Source: Pycnopodia helianthoides
Lineage: Eukaryota > Echinodermata > Asteroidea > Forcipulatida > Asteriidae
Length of the DNA: 64,000 nt
Assembly: GCA_032158295.1 (NCBI GenBank)
Contig: CM063260.1
Span: 6,767,501 to 6,831,500, forward strand
Direction: 5' to 3'
A program made the translations under genes and the position numbers. This document shows positions 32,901 to 44,339 of this stretch, one piece after another. The notes below the pieces were generated by a model. The model was not told the DNA's origin and searched no databases. It saw only the letters and a list, made by a program, of their open reading frames with translations. Position 1 is the first letter of the stretch, and each line of letters begins with the position of its first letter.

Positions 32901-35900
32901 ATGCAAGCATGGAATTTGGCACAAAGTCAGAGTATGTCATGAGAAAGATATTTGGTCCATCGCAGACTTGTCCTCTAGAAAAAAAGATAAAGTATCAAGC
33001 AACGGCAGCCATTTGAAAAAAAAAATAAAACTTGCTTTTTTTCTACCTATTTTTTTGTTTTAAAGGACAAATATGTAATGGCCCTTTGAGCCAATTGTCT
33101 TTCTTTTGACAAACTCAGACTTTGTGCAAAATTCCATGTCTGTATCATCACAGGCACAATTCCCCCAAATAATTCCCCTTATATCTGCCCAACTATATGA
33201 TTGATCAAATAATATCAAAGAATGTCATTTCAAAGTCCAATAAGTAAGTATTCAATAATTTGGGGTTGAACAAAGACACATTGTCTAGAACAGGATTTGA
33301 ACACGCGACCTCCGGATTTAACGAACCGAATGTCACCTATTCAACCCCAACAAGATGTACCCCGTCAGTTCACATTGAGGTTTATTACTTGTCAGTTGGT
33401 CAGGAGTAAATATTAAACGACACACCAAAAGATGCAATAAAATAATTTCAAATTTATATGCAAAATAATCAATAACAAGTATAAGACATATTAATGTTGA
33501 AAATAAGTCCAGGCCCACCATGAATGAAACTGACATGCGCAGTGATGCCGCCATGCTAGCCCGATAATTAAATTAGACGCTCTAATAACGAGTGCTGAAA
33601 TTGCTTTCTCCGTTTGAACATTGATGAAATAGCTACGTAGACAATTTTGAGTTTACAAATGAGATTAAAGTATGGTTAATTTTACATATTATCATCCAGG
33701 AGGCAACATAATTGTCCTTGCAATGTTTGTTAATAGTTATTTAAGTCCCATATTTTTGTATTTTTTATGATTTAAAGCATTTTAAGATTTACCCCCCCCC
33801 CTCCCAAATCCAAAAAATGATATTGGTAACCGTGATTCAATCATGTGTTTTATCAACCATGAGTGTCAACCTAATTGTCAGTTGCAATGCTTATTTAGAT
33901 ATTTTAGTCCAATAAATGTGTTTAAATTAAAGTAGTTAAACAGTTTATTTTATAAAACTAGTAGGGGAGATGGCCTTAGCTTTCGATCCAAACCGGACCT
34001 TCGTCAGAGATATATATTTATTTGGTAACCGTCACTGAGTCTTGTGTTTTGTCAACCATAGATCACTCATGCTAACCAATTTACTCTTCTACATGCAAAT
34101 GTCGCTCGAAGCATTTGCTGATATTTTAATTTCCGTTGGAAATTTACCTCTAACTTCCTTTTTTAAAATGATTAAACTCGAGTTGAGTGGACGCTTGATG
34201 GGGGAGCGAACCATTATCAAATGCTTTCATGTAGAACTCCACGCCGTAAACTGTAAACAAAATATGTACCCGCTGCGGAATAAATGCAATTATGTTATTT
34301 GATTATTTCATAAAGGAGTATTGATTGTGCTTTGCAATTTCAACCGTTATTTCGAATGCAGCACTCGAAACACGCACATAATTTGTACGAACGTGCACAA
34401 AAAACAATGACCCAACATTTACCGTTTTTCGTTATTTGCTCACTAATACGAGACAACTCTAAATTTGGTTACATTTTTACAGGTTAGGTGTATGTTGTTT
34501 ATTGGAAACTAAAACACGGGAATTTGTTTACTCTTCCATAAGAGAAAAAGAAGCAAGACCAACGACAACAACAAAAACAACAACAACAACAAGGGTGTGC
34601 AGAACATTGAACAAAATATATGCCCACCAGATTCGTATGGGAGCCGCCCATCCAGGACAAGGCACCATAGGCCTACTCTATGTACGGGCTGCAAAAGGGA
34701 AAGAGAAAGTGAAGTAAAAAGACACCCACTCACATTACACTTTAACTGGGGCATATTGCAAGGCAACAGGGAAACAGGATGCAGGTAACGAATTATAAAG
34801 TGAAGTAGTGCGTGTGAAGGCACTCTACGATGCACATGATTTACAGATGGTCATGGTGGAAGACTTCCCTTGAAATATATGTTGCCTTGAAATGCTATAG
34901 ATTTTTTTTTTTTAAATGAGTAAGACAATTAGTTTTGATGTCGAAGGTCCAAAACTCAATTTTGAAAATAGTGAAAATATTTTCTCGTGATTGAGCTTTA
35001 CTTTGCACAGGTTTCTTATTATCATGTATGCTGGGTCACATAAAATGCGGATGTTGACCTTTGTTAAACTACCAATGTTGGCTGCGTGCTTTAAAATGAA
35101 AATGTCCTTAATTACGAATTCATCTCCCTCTAGAGGAGAGTAAACCGCCTCGTTTCCCTTATTAAACCAATGGAATTAGTCTGTTCATGTCACCCAACCT
35201 CTGTGTGATTGTCAAGTGTTTCATGGTGTTTTTTTGTCTTCTCGTGTCTAGCCTATTCAACTGGTAAGGAAAGGAAGGGTAAATTCAATGGATCGATTGC
35301 TGATGAGATTGAGTATAGCCAATGGCCTACAGACCTTTATCATGGTGCAGCCATCTTGATTTTCTCATTTCATGCCAACACCCGAAGCACTCAGTGGGTT
35401 TTCTTCATTTATGGTTTTCCTCCCACCTACAAAACTAAACATTTCTTCACCGTCTCTTATTGCGTCTAGTTAGATGTGTCACGAAGTACATAATTAAGTG
35501 TAAAACATACAATCGAAACAAAATTAGGAAAAAGCAAATAACAAAAACCGTTCCAAGGTACAAGGGAGTAGAATCCCAATTTGTTGTTAAAAAGTCTTCC
35601 TGTATTAACTGCAAAGAATGAATTACCACGGTATGAAAAATGGGTTTTGTCTTCATAGTTAAAAGGATGGACTTGAATTGAGATTTACAAAAATACACTC
35701 AAGAAACACATTCTGGACTAATATCGCGATGGAAATTTCAGCCCTTGATATTTTATGCTGATCCCGAGGCAGGGGATGGCGACCCATGCCATTCATCCCT
35801 CGCTTTCATCGGGTTCGTTTGAACCGGCCCGCCCACGCGCATCGGGTCAATATTTCCTTGCTGGAGGCGCGCCTTTCGAGACGACGCGATGTACCGTTCA

Positions 35901-38900
35901 CTTTGCCGTGCTAGATATTAACATTGCAAAGTGTCGCAAGGTATACTATTTCAATTCTTAAAGGTATGTGTTACCAGACTTGTAATTATTGAGAATACAA
36001 AATATATATTGATGATTTGTATCCGTCTGGAATAACACTTCGACTTGGCCCGACATTTACAATGAACCTTTCCAGTGTGGAATAATTATGTAAATTGCAC
36101 ACACATCTCTCGTGCGAACTAAATAGAACTGGTCGGCAAAATGAGGTAGCATCGCGCCTTTTTGGTATGGGGCTGATGACGGCGGCTTGACGCATACGCG
36201 TTTGTGCATCTGCTTAGTGCCCAACTCTATGGCGTTTGCCCAGCAATAGTGTATGTACGCATGCGCGAAAGTAACTAGCATATTTCACAGGAAAGGCTAA
36301 TTGACCCCTTGCACCAAGGTCAAACGCGGCTACTGTCTGCTCGCCATTTTGGGAGTCAAAATGGACGTTAAAAGTATGGTTCTTGTACAAGTTGCGTCTC
36401 CTAAAGTGCGCAAAACAGTGTACAACACACGGGTTATCGACTCTCAAAATGGCATGACCAAGAATATGGTGGTGGTGACGTCAGGTGAATTGAGTCAATA
36501 TTCGTCTGTTAATTATTATTTGTTTCCTCCCCGTCACCAATGCTGTGATTTCTCTTTTAGTTCTTATTTTTACAATTCAAGTGGTACTTCTGACATAATG
36601 ACAGTATTGCCCGTGTTTAAAGAGCTTAGGCAAACCACTCGAGCTTATTTTAATAATCCACCAGGTCCTGCGTGTTTTATCATCGATAATGCAATCCAAA
36701 AGCCCACAAGCTGGGGATCTACCCACGGTACAGACAAATTGAATTAGTGAGACATGGACTACAATCCAATATTTAATATCACTGCACCTGCTTCCGTATG
36801 CAGAATGACGAATCGGTCATTAGCAACGGAACAACTCCCTTGTAATTATAGGGGGATTCCAAAAAAGCAAGAATTAGAACCTTAGAATCCTTGAAAAGGA
36901 TAGGAGTTCTCCGTAATTCTGTAATATGCATTGGTAATTATAAGGGTTAGGCTACAAGGCAATCACTCTAACATTTGTTTTGAACAACCTATAGGTTCGT
37001 CTTGTTGTTGTGACTCTTTCTCTCTTTTAACGTGTAAATACTTGTCTAATTGTGATGTACTTCGTTTGAAGGTGTGTTTTTTAACCTACGTTTTTTTAAT
37101 GCTGATCATGGATAACAAATATCATGCGTTTTCACGTGATGAATAAGTAAATTGAATTGAAAGTAATTACATTGGGAATCTTTTAAGGGAATTCGTGAAA
37201 AAGTCTGACGTCATGAACGTACACTACTTGGCTCATAAAACCAACTTCGCTATTATGTCCATAAGACTTATGCAAAAGAAATTTAGAATATTAATTATTA
37301 AATATTAATGTTGTTGTTTCTAATAATTATTGTTAAAGGTATTATACAGGATTGGTAAGAATAAAAAGCATCTTTGTTTAATTTTAGTCTGAAAGCTTAC
37401 TGATTATGAAGTTCATACTAGAACCATTTTTTTCTGAGAAATATTTCCCTCTGAAAGTCATCATTAAGAAAAGTGTATTTGCAGGGAACCAGTCACGGAC
37501 AAAATGCAATACATTATATGTTGATGCAATACACGAAATTTCGGCTGGGAACCAGTCACGGACAAAAGTCAATGCATGTGATTTCAGCTGGTAACCAGTT
37601 TCTGCTGGGAACCAGTCATGGACAAAATGCAATACATGAGTTTCGGCTGGTAACCTTTTTCTGCTGAGAACCAGTCACGGACAAAAATCAACTCATATAC
37701 TAGGCCTATTTCGGCTGGTAAACAGTTTCTGCAAAGCCACATGTCTCTGTGCTAAGCATTATTTGAAAGGTTATGCTGCTTCGGCAGTGGCTATGGCTAA
37801 ACCACTGAAAGGGCCTATTCTTCACTAGTGTAGCCAAGAGCCATAGCCGTAGCTTTTGCCGCTTGATTCAGACACGGCCTTATAATACCATTGGATATTA
37901 AACACATTCAGACAGTGGTGGGTCATGCATGGAAGTAAGGACATGAATCTGGGCTGATTAAACGTTTGGTGAAGCAGATTAGCTTGGCTCATCGGGAAAG
38001 GTGTGATCGATCGAAACCTATTTAAATGTTTGCATTTTGCCCACGGCGCGTTCCATCACTGTCAACTTTGATATTCCGTATGCTCTTATAGGCACGGTCT
38101 ATATGCAGGGTAATCAAGTCCGTCTGGTGCCTTCAAAAATATGAATTAAGTATATACGGGCCTACTTGATGCTTTTCATGCAGTGGGATTTGCAAAATGT
38201 AACCAGCTCGGGGAAGATGAAATTGAATGAAGAAGTAAATCCCTGATAATGCCACAAAAGGCAATAAATGTGTTATTTGCAAGGTAAACCTTTAGGCCTC
38301 CTCGTTCAAATATCAACGAAGTTGGCATGTTAATGTTTAAGCATGTGAAGGTTTTTTTTTTCACTGTGGTGATCACCGTCATGGTAGAATAAAACGGCGG
38401 CAATGAGAACATGTTTTGTTGAGTGTTGTTGTATTTGACGTTTATTCTCAAATTGATATCAGCGTTAGTACAATTTGGTTCTTTCCTCTTCTGAACTAAT
38501 AATAACGAACACTTTTTTCTTACTTCAAGGTTCTACAGTAAATGCGCCACGTGTGTAGTCATAACAAAACTCAAAATTCGCAAATTATAGAGCCCTCAAG
38601 GCACCTATAGGAATACAATACAAAACAACTTTACAAAGACATCATTAAAATGACAACGCAGTGCAACAAATTGAGTGAGGAAAGACTCTTGACATCAAAT
38701 GCATTTTGAGTTGAGTTTTAAAAGTGATTACGGAACTAGATGTCATGAATGTGTAGAGGTGATGAATTCCACAAACGAGGAGCAGCCGTAAACACCCCAT
38801 TCCCCAACTTCTTTTGGAACAAGGCTAAAAAAAACTATAGAGACTCTAGATGAACGTAAACCAGAACGAGTGACGGAGGACGAATGCCCATAATTACTTA

Positions 38901-41900
38901 TCTTCGTGACCGTTGAACATTATTTGCTCTTCTTTTCAGGTGTGTGCTATGGTGAGTTCGGAGTAAGAGTTCCCAAAACAACAGGCTCCGCCTACATGTA
39001 CAGCTACGTCACCGTTGGGGAGTTCTCAGCCTTTGTGATTGGGTGGAATCTCATCCTGGAGTACCTCATTGGTACAGCAGCCGGCGCAAGCGCACTGAGT
39101 AGCTGCCTGGATTCACTTTTCACCAATAAGATTAGTGAATTCATGATGGACCACGTGGGTGGATTTGGCATTCACAGTAAGTGATAAAAACTTGACAGTG
39201 AAATTGCAAATAAATACAATGGGAGACTTTTGAACGCTAGTTGGCAGCAGACATACCAGGTAAAATCCCATTGTTTACGTAGTTCTAGGCATGCGCACAT
39301 TGCCGAGAACAATGGATTTACCTGGTAAGTCTGCTGCCACCTAGCGTCCCAAAAGTCCCACATTGCAATAGTATTAATAATCTTTTGCTGTTGGTTGCTC
39401 ATCCATTTCGAGGGCACGGTGTCTTGCAATTAGCCAGAACATCTGACTTCATCTGACTTCTGACTTCATTCGAGACTCGACGCAAAGGGCCTTTAAGTTT
39501 TCAAACCATCGGCTTGGGCTCTGGCTCCAGGTCTGGCTTCATCATCAATTTGGGAGCAGTGTACATTTTGCACAGAGTTTCCAACATCAAACGGAGTCCG
39601 GAGCCGGAGACGGAACCTACGCCGAGATTGGAAAAAGCCCAAATGACAGCAGCCTCCCAAACCATGAGCCACAGAACTCAGTAGGATTTATATACATTTT
39701 GACACGTTAATTTGTGTCAAATGGCCGTTGCACGAGGATTTAACACTTAATACAAGCTTTACGTCAAGATTGTGCATTCGATAACGCGAGATAAGAGATG
39801 GATTTCAGCAAACAATACGTTGTATTTACTCTCGTTCAAGTAGCTCTTTAAAAGTGCACCTTCTTTTGTGGTATCTCTCTTTTCTTTTAGCCGAAACGTA
39901 CCCAGACTTAGTGGCAATGGTCATCGCAATCATCATGACCTTAATCGTCACAGCTGGGGTCAAGAAGTCGGTGACCTTCAACAACGTTCTCAACGCCATC
40001 AACCTGGCAGTCTGGGTATTCATGATCGCTGGAGGGCTCTTCTTCCTCAAGGGTAGTAATTGGAGCGAAGATGGATTTTTGCCATTTGGATTTTCCGGGG
40101 TAGGTTTGAATTGAAAATTGAATGGAAACGTGACATTTTTCTTATGGGAAACTCTCTCCGGAGTAAAACTTCACGAACATTTCATGTTCGTTTTTTTTTA
40201 GCACTGCTGAGCATAGAAACAGGCAAGATTAAAAAGAATTGTTCGAACCACTTGAGCCATCAAAACCCAATGTAATGCCAAAAGACCCTATGCATTGACG
40301 TCATCACGCCGCCATCTTAGGGGTAAAATGATGAAAAAATGGAAAATGCACAATTATACGCAGCAACCTTTTTTACTTCAAGCTGAGGGCGCCCAACTCA
40401 AGTGACGTCGTGTACATAAGGTCCATAGGAGACTTGATTTCCTTTTTCTAATCATATTGAGAATTCAGTTTGTAAATATTACTTAACGAGCTGACAACCA
40501 AAACATATTAAACACAAATAGATTGTCAGTGATAAGTCTTGTGGTTTTATTAACAAAAAATTACATTTCTTCAATTCTTTTTTATGTGAAACCCTTTTCG
40601 AAATGCATGTTGACGGTTGCAGTCGAAGCTTATAAAACAGACGATTATCACAATTTTATTTACAAAACAGCCTTTCCTCTTCACCAGAAGAGCCAAAAAA
40701 GAAGAAGACAAAAATAGAAGAAGAAAAAAAGTAGAATAAGAAACAAAACACCCAACTCCCCTACAAACCAACATAACTAGTCTTAAATTTGTTGTGTAAC
40801 AAGGTGTTGACCGGGGCTGCAACTTGTTTCTATGCCTTCATCGGATTCGATATCATCGCGACGACTGGTGAAGAGGCTAACAATCCAACTAAATCGATCC
40901 CATTGGCTATTATGCTATCATTGGTAATCTGCCTCATTGGTGAGTATTTGTAAGAATTGATGAGAGAAACCAGGGAAAATAAATCAAGAGTGTGAATGGA
41001 TTTTACAGCTTTATTCTCTCCATTCTGAAAACAAAAACTATAAATGTAATCATATTTTACAAAAAGATTGACGCTTTGAATTGATGAGGCTCAGCATTGG
41101 TTTCAGTTTAAACGATAAGCCTGTCCCCTGATGAGGACGACTTAATCAAGCTGGTCGAAACGTCGAGAAGATCAATATGAATTCGAGAACGGTTCCCTCA
41201 GTAAAAGCATTTATTAACACCCTTGCAGAAAGTGAGCTTACCTGATATAAACAAATTAAAACACATTCGTTAATAAAATTTTATATAAAAAATAGGCAAG
41301 TGAATGTTGTATAATTCAACATTAAAAAAACATTCAAAATTATATTTTTTAAAGTTAACTTTGAAAGTGTCGAACAGGCGGTACGATAATTGTTTTTTGT
41401 TTTACAGCTTATAAAACCCATGCGATAAGATCCTTTATTTCTGCACAGGCTATGTATCCGTCAGCTTCGTTCTCACACTAGCCGTCCCGTATTACGATAT
41501 CGGCAAGGAGTCGCCGCTGATGGAAATGTTTGTGCAGAATCACGCCGAGGCTGGCAAGTACATCGTAGCTGTAGGGTCAATAGCGGGCCTGACGGTCAGC
41601 TTACTGGGGTCGCTCTTCCCAATGCCAAGAATTATTTATGCCATGTCTACCGATGGCTTACTGTTCAGGTGAGGCACAGCAACATATGTATTTATTGACT
41701 TGAAATCAAGTCATTGTTGAAAATGTCTTTTTTTGCATTGGGCCATTATGGACCTTATATATTGACGTCATCCCGCTGCCATCTTGGAGGTAAAACTTTG
41801 ATGTAACAGTGGAAAACGCACATCTATGTACGCGCGGCGCACATGATGGACCAATGAGCAACCTTCTTTTGACCTCTAGCTGAGGGCGCCCTACTCAAAT

Positions 41901-44339
41901 GACGTCATGTGCATAGGGTCTATAGTTGTCGTACAGAGTGCTTATACAGACCTTGGACGAATTGACGACATCGGCTGTGGCTTCTGCTGGATAATTGCAA
42001 ATGTATCATCTTCAATGATAGCCGTTGTCGAAGTCGCTAGACTCGGACGTGTGTGAGAGTTTGTACGCTGTGGATGACCAGATTGGGGTTCACTAACGAC
42101 TTGATACCAAGTCTAGACCGACCACTGATGTATTACAAGCAAACGAACATGCGTCGTTCACAGTAAAAATACAAACGAACAAATGAACACAAAGTGAGAG
42201 AGAGAAAGAATAAAACACATACGAATGAATGAATAGAAAGTATCAACAAACGTAACATTACGTATCTTGAATAAATTAAAAGCGGAATTATCAAACTTGG
42301 TGTCTTTTAAATAAACCCATTTATTTATACTTCTTTCTAAAGGTTTTTGTCACGAGTAAACAAGATCACCCAAACACCTGCCGTTGCCACGGTAATCGGT
42401 GGCTTCCTAGCTGCCATCTTGGCTCTCATGGTGAGTCTAGCGGACCTCATAGAAATGATGTCGATTGGTACCCTACTTGCCTACACTCTCGTGTCAATGT
42501 GTGTCCTCATTCTACGTTACCAGCCACACTTAGACCTAGCGAAAGGTCTTGGCGAGGGCTTGCCCTATGATACCTTTGAGAACGAGGAGGACGATGATGA
42601 GGTCATCACCACTGGGAGCAAGGTTGAAGATCCAGAATCAAAACCAACACTTGAAGAGGCAGGGCCGGAGCAGCTTCTCCCAAAACTCCCTAAACTTGAC
42701 CCCGGGAGCCGAAACTACGGCGCCGTGGACTCTGACCCGGAAGCAGATACCTTCCGCAACTACAACAAATGGGACTTCCACCTATCACGCATGCGTGAGT
42801 TCTTCTACAATCGCTACCAGCAGTTTCGGTCCCTCCTGCGTCTTCCGGATAAGTCCACCCTTCCAACAAGTGCCACTGGAAGTACGGTAACCATGGCAAC
42901 GCTAGGTTTATTCTTTGCCCTATTCACCTGCAATGCCATAATAATATTCGGCAGGCAGTTTTTAAGCCAATGGTGGCTCATAATTATTTTCTTGGTGGTG
43001 CTAGTGGGCGTCTTTGGCTGTATATGGAAGATTATACAACAGCCGCAGAATCCAGATAAGCTGCCGTTCATGGCGCCCTGTGTGCCGTTGCTACCCATCT
43101 GCGCCATGTTTGTTAACACCTTTTTGATGCTGAAGCTCTCGCCACTCACCTGGGTTCGATTCGTCATCTGGATGGCTGCTGGTGAGTCATAACTATGTCC
43201 GACTTTTGTCTGACTTAATAGCTTTTGCAGTGGGGGAATTGGGTAGTAAACTAACTTGCTCCCTAACGATATACAATTCATGGTTTCGTTAAGTTGTACG
43301 TTTAAAGGTAGGGTCATAGATTGGTAAGTACTCCAAAAAATAATCACCGAAAATCTTACCTGGTGAGAAGTACTGCAACTGTTGTTAGTGTACTATTTTA
43401 AGAAAAATGTTTCACCATATTTCAATTGTCTCAACCACATAAGTTCATCCTGCTCATTATGCAGTAATATTGTTAAAATGACACGAGCCGTTTGCCTGCG
43501 TCGTAGCTTTCCTAATAGAGAAACTGTTTCTTATCACATAACATTTGTTGTGCAATATTATTTTTTTAATTGAGTTGAATTTGTTTCAGGTCTTATCATC
43601 TATTTCGGTTATGGAATCTGGAACAGTAATATCGAAGCTCGACATCATGACGTCACGAGGCGTAGTGATTCGGGCAAAGAGGCGATCCTCATGGACGCCA
43701 AGGAAGTTGAGGTGATAAATGAAACTATTTTTTATAAATTTTGTTCATATTTATTTTTTTATTTTATTAATTGCAACATCCACAAAGCACTCCGTACTAA
43801 TGCTCAAAATGGAATCTCGGTACCTGCGACTCTCAGCAGACAAACGTGTCCAAGCTTTATGTTAACTTGCGTGCACTGACCACTACGGTCTGGCGCAGCG
43901 ATGCGGTGATTGCGTGAGAACGGTTATAGTAGTGGAATACTTGTCCAAAAAATACATGTATTTTGAGCAAAATTGACGATATAGTGCGGAATGCCATTGG
44001 AAATTACGGTCTTTGTATAATTCAATGGCCGTCATTATTTTTCTGCGGGAGATCGGGACTAGCTCGCCAAGTATTATAACATTCATTGGCAAAATTCATG
44101 ATGGCTTTTAAGAAATAAATAAATAGTTACCCTAAGCATATGCATTACATCCAAAATAATAGTTAGGGCTACCAACAAGGAAAAGCTAATGTGTTTTACC
44201 CACTTGTACTATTCGATTTTTTTTTATATATTTTTTTTTACAGATGCCGACCGAAGCCAGTATGGTGCCTGCCCACGCTAAGAGTGTACCGAAGCCCGAG
44301 GGAGACAAGGAACCAGTCGCTGACTTAGAATCGGATTAA
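29664..44339 (+). CDS. Cationic amino acid transporter, SLC7 CAT subfamily
   Basis: Eight exons give 2124 nt and 707 aa, slightly above the usual 620-660 of CAT proteins. The family imports arginine, lysine and ornithine at the plasma membrane by 14 TM helices. Seen here: [20 protein letters not shown] (TM1, about residues 40-59), [17 protein letters not shown] then [20 protein letters not shown] (TM2-3, GE at 115-116), [17 protein letters not shown] (about 249-265), [20 protein letters not shown] (TM8 region) and [20 protein letters not shown] long acidic hydrophilic loop (ENEEDDDEV onward) precedes the last four helices, then [15 protein letters not shown]. The start ATG has a good context (CAAC ATG G). 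Exon phases fit throughout. It could be orthologous to any of vertebrate SLC7A1-4; I do not choose one. Confidence 0.95.
29958..30012. mobile_element. CRE-bearing MITE, half copy
   Basis: CTCTCGCATTATGACGTCAC then CAGCGCCCTCACTGAGG matches the left half of the CRE-bearing MITEs. It lies 30 bp after the exon 1 donor. Confidence 0.4.
30250..30730. mobile_element. MITE family E, copy 1
   Basis: Left end AGAGAGGCTCCAGGTAAAAT (after TTAA 30246-30249) and right end ATTTTACCTTGGAGCCCCTC are inverted repeats of about 35 bp. The right flank is TTAT rather than TTAA. A second copy lies at 62,454. Confidence 0.75.
31200..31355 (-). repeat. Poly-G/poly-C dispersed element, copy 2
   Basis: Reverse complement of the element at 6795: TAAACTCAATTTCCGCCATC, G-runs of 9-12 separated by CAAACT and CAAAAAAAATAACT, then a 14-C run and GCGCCGCCGC. 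Confidence 0.7.
32065..32451 (-). mobile_element. MITE family B, copy 3
   Basis: Bounded by TTAA (32061-32064, 32452-32455) with AGGAACATTGCAGAATTGG and CCAATTCTGTAATGTTCC ends. The interior is in reverse orientation to copies 1 and 2. Confidence 0.85.
33258..33352 (-). mobile_element. tRNA-derived SINE fragment
   Basis: On the minus strand, GTGTTCAAATCCTGTTCTAG then TGTCTTTGTTCAACCCCAAA. Same family as 28,948 and 61,190. Confidence 0.55.
33978..34010 (-). ncRNA. Hammerhead-like core relic
   Basis: Minus strand: CTGACGA, then GGTCC GGTTT GGATC (5-bp stem with one G-U), then GAAAG. This follows the hammerhead order CTGANGA-stem II-GAAA, with one extra A before the stem. No convincing stem I, so activity is doubtful. 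Confidence 0.3.
35300..35465 (+). mobile_element. SINE, copy 2 (tail conserved)
   Basis: The tail CAGTGGGTTTTCTTC, then CCTCCCACCTACAAAACTAA and ACATTTCTTC, matches the SINE at 27,995. The tRNA-like head is not recognisable. Confidence 0.45.
37486..37735. repeat. Minisatellite with GGGAACCAGTCACGGACAAA unit
   Basis: Four to five irregular units of about 60 bp combine GAACCAGTCACGGACAAAA and TTTCGGCTGGTAACC. Open frames in this stretch are repeat artefacts. Confidence 0.8.
38940..39176 (+). CDS. CAT gene, coding exon 2
   Basis: Acceptor CTTTTCAG. Encodes [18 protein letters not shown] and TM3 with the GE pair. The donor CACA/GTAAGT ends in phase 1. Confidence 0.95.
39891..40099 (+). CDS. CAT gene, coding exon 3
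   Basis: Acceptor TTCTTTTAG. Encodes [20 protein letters not shown] (TM4) and TM5 to GFLPFGFSG. The donor GGG/GTAGGT ends in phase 0. Confidence 0.95.
40283..40429. mobile_element. CRE-bearing MITE, copy 2
   Basis: AGACCCTATGCATTGACGTCA and CGCCGCCATCTTAG at the left. The right end is GAGGGCGCCC, AAGTGACGTCG (one-base CRE variant) and ACATAAGGTCC. It lies in CAT intron 3. Confidence 0.65.
40804..40939 (+). CDS. CAT gene, coding exon 4
   Basis: Opens in phase 0 with [15 protein letters not shown] and carries the family signature [13 protein letters not shown]. The donor ATTG/GTGAGT ends in phase 1. Confidence 0.95.
41128..41164 (+). ncRNA. Hammerhead-like core relic
   Basis: CTGATGA, then GGAC and GGTC as an imperfect stem II around a 14-nt loop, then GAAACGTC with a palindromic ACGT. 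This layout resembles the minimal hammerheads of Penelope-like elements, which act as dimers. Stem II has an A-G mismatch and stem I is poor. Confidence 0.35.
41449..41668 (+). CDS. CAT gene, coding exon 5
   Basis: Acceptor CTGCACAG. Encodes [19 protein letters not shown] through [19 protein letters not shown]. The donor TTCAG/GTGAGG ends in phase 2. Confidence 0.95.
41748..41925. mobile_element. CRE-bearing MITE, copy 3
   Basis: GGACCTTATATATTGACGTCA and GCTGCCATCTTGG at the left. The right end is GAGGGCGCCCTACTC and AATGACGTCATGTGCATAGG. Both CREs are intact. It lies in CAT intron 5. Confidence 0.7.
42343..43181 (+). CDS. CAT gene, coding exon 6
   Basis: Acceptor TTCTAAAG. Long exon from [14 protein letters not shown] through [12 protein letters not shown], the acidic loop and the last TM pairs, ending in phase 1 (GCTG/GTGAGT). 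The upstream paralogue fuses the equivalents of exons 4-6. Confidence 0.95.
43306..43415 (+). mobile_element. MITE family C, 5' fragment
   Basis: AGGTAGGGTCATAGATTGGT after TTAA (43302-43305), continuing with AAATCTTACCTGGTGAGAAG, like the copy at 57,386. No right end. Confidence 0.55.
43590..43711 (+). CDS. CAT gene, coding exon 7
   Basis: Acceptor TTGTTTCAG. Encodes [20 protein letters not shown] and the start of the cytosolic tail, ending in phase 0 (GAG/GTGATA, a weak donor). Confidence 0.9.
44244..44339 (+). CDS. CAT gene, coding exon 8
   Basis: Acceptor TTTTTTTTACAG. Encodes a 31-residue tail ([20 protein letters not shown] then [11 protein letters not shown]) and TAA. Reading through exon 7 would instead terminate in the intron, giving an alternative C-terminus. 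Confidence 0.85.
   Translation: MPTEASMVPAHAKSVPKPEGDKEPVADLESD

Larger units (their letters stand above)
29929..38939 (+). other. CAT gene intron 1 (9 kb)
   Basis: Phase-1 intron at the position shared with the upstream paralogue. It holds MITEs of families B and E, a half CRE-MITE, a poly-G element, SINE fragments, a hammerhead-like relic and a minisatellite. An ORF at 36,301-36,747 is unrecognised. I see nothing specific in 30,731-31,199, 31,356-32,060, 32,456-33,257, 34,011-35,299, 35,466-37,485 or 37,736-38,939. Confidence 0.7.

Noticed and set aside
34509..34835. 108-codon minus-strand ORF with leucine runs
   Set aside because: The Leu runs come from a CAA/ACA-rich tract (34,560-34,600); no homology recognised.
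36301..36747. 148-codon open frame with a possible donor (GTCAG/GTGAAT)
   Set aside because: No recognised domain or family motif, lies in CAT intron 1, no partner exon found. Possible but unsupported as a gene.
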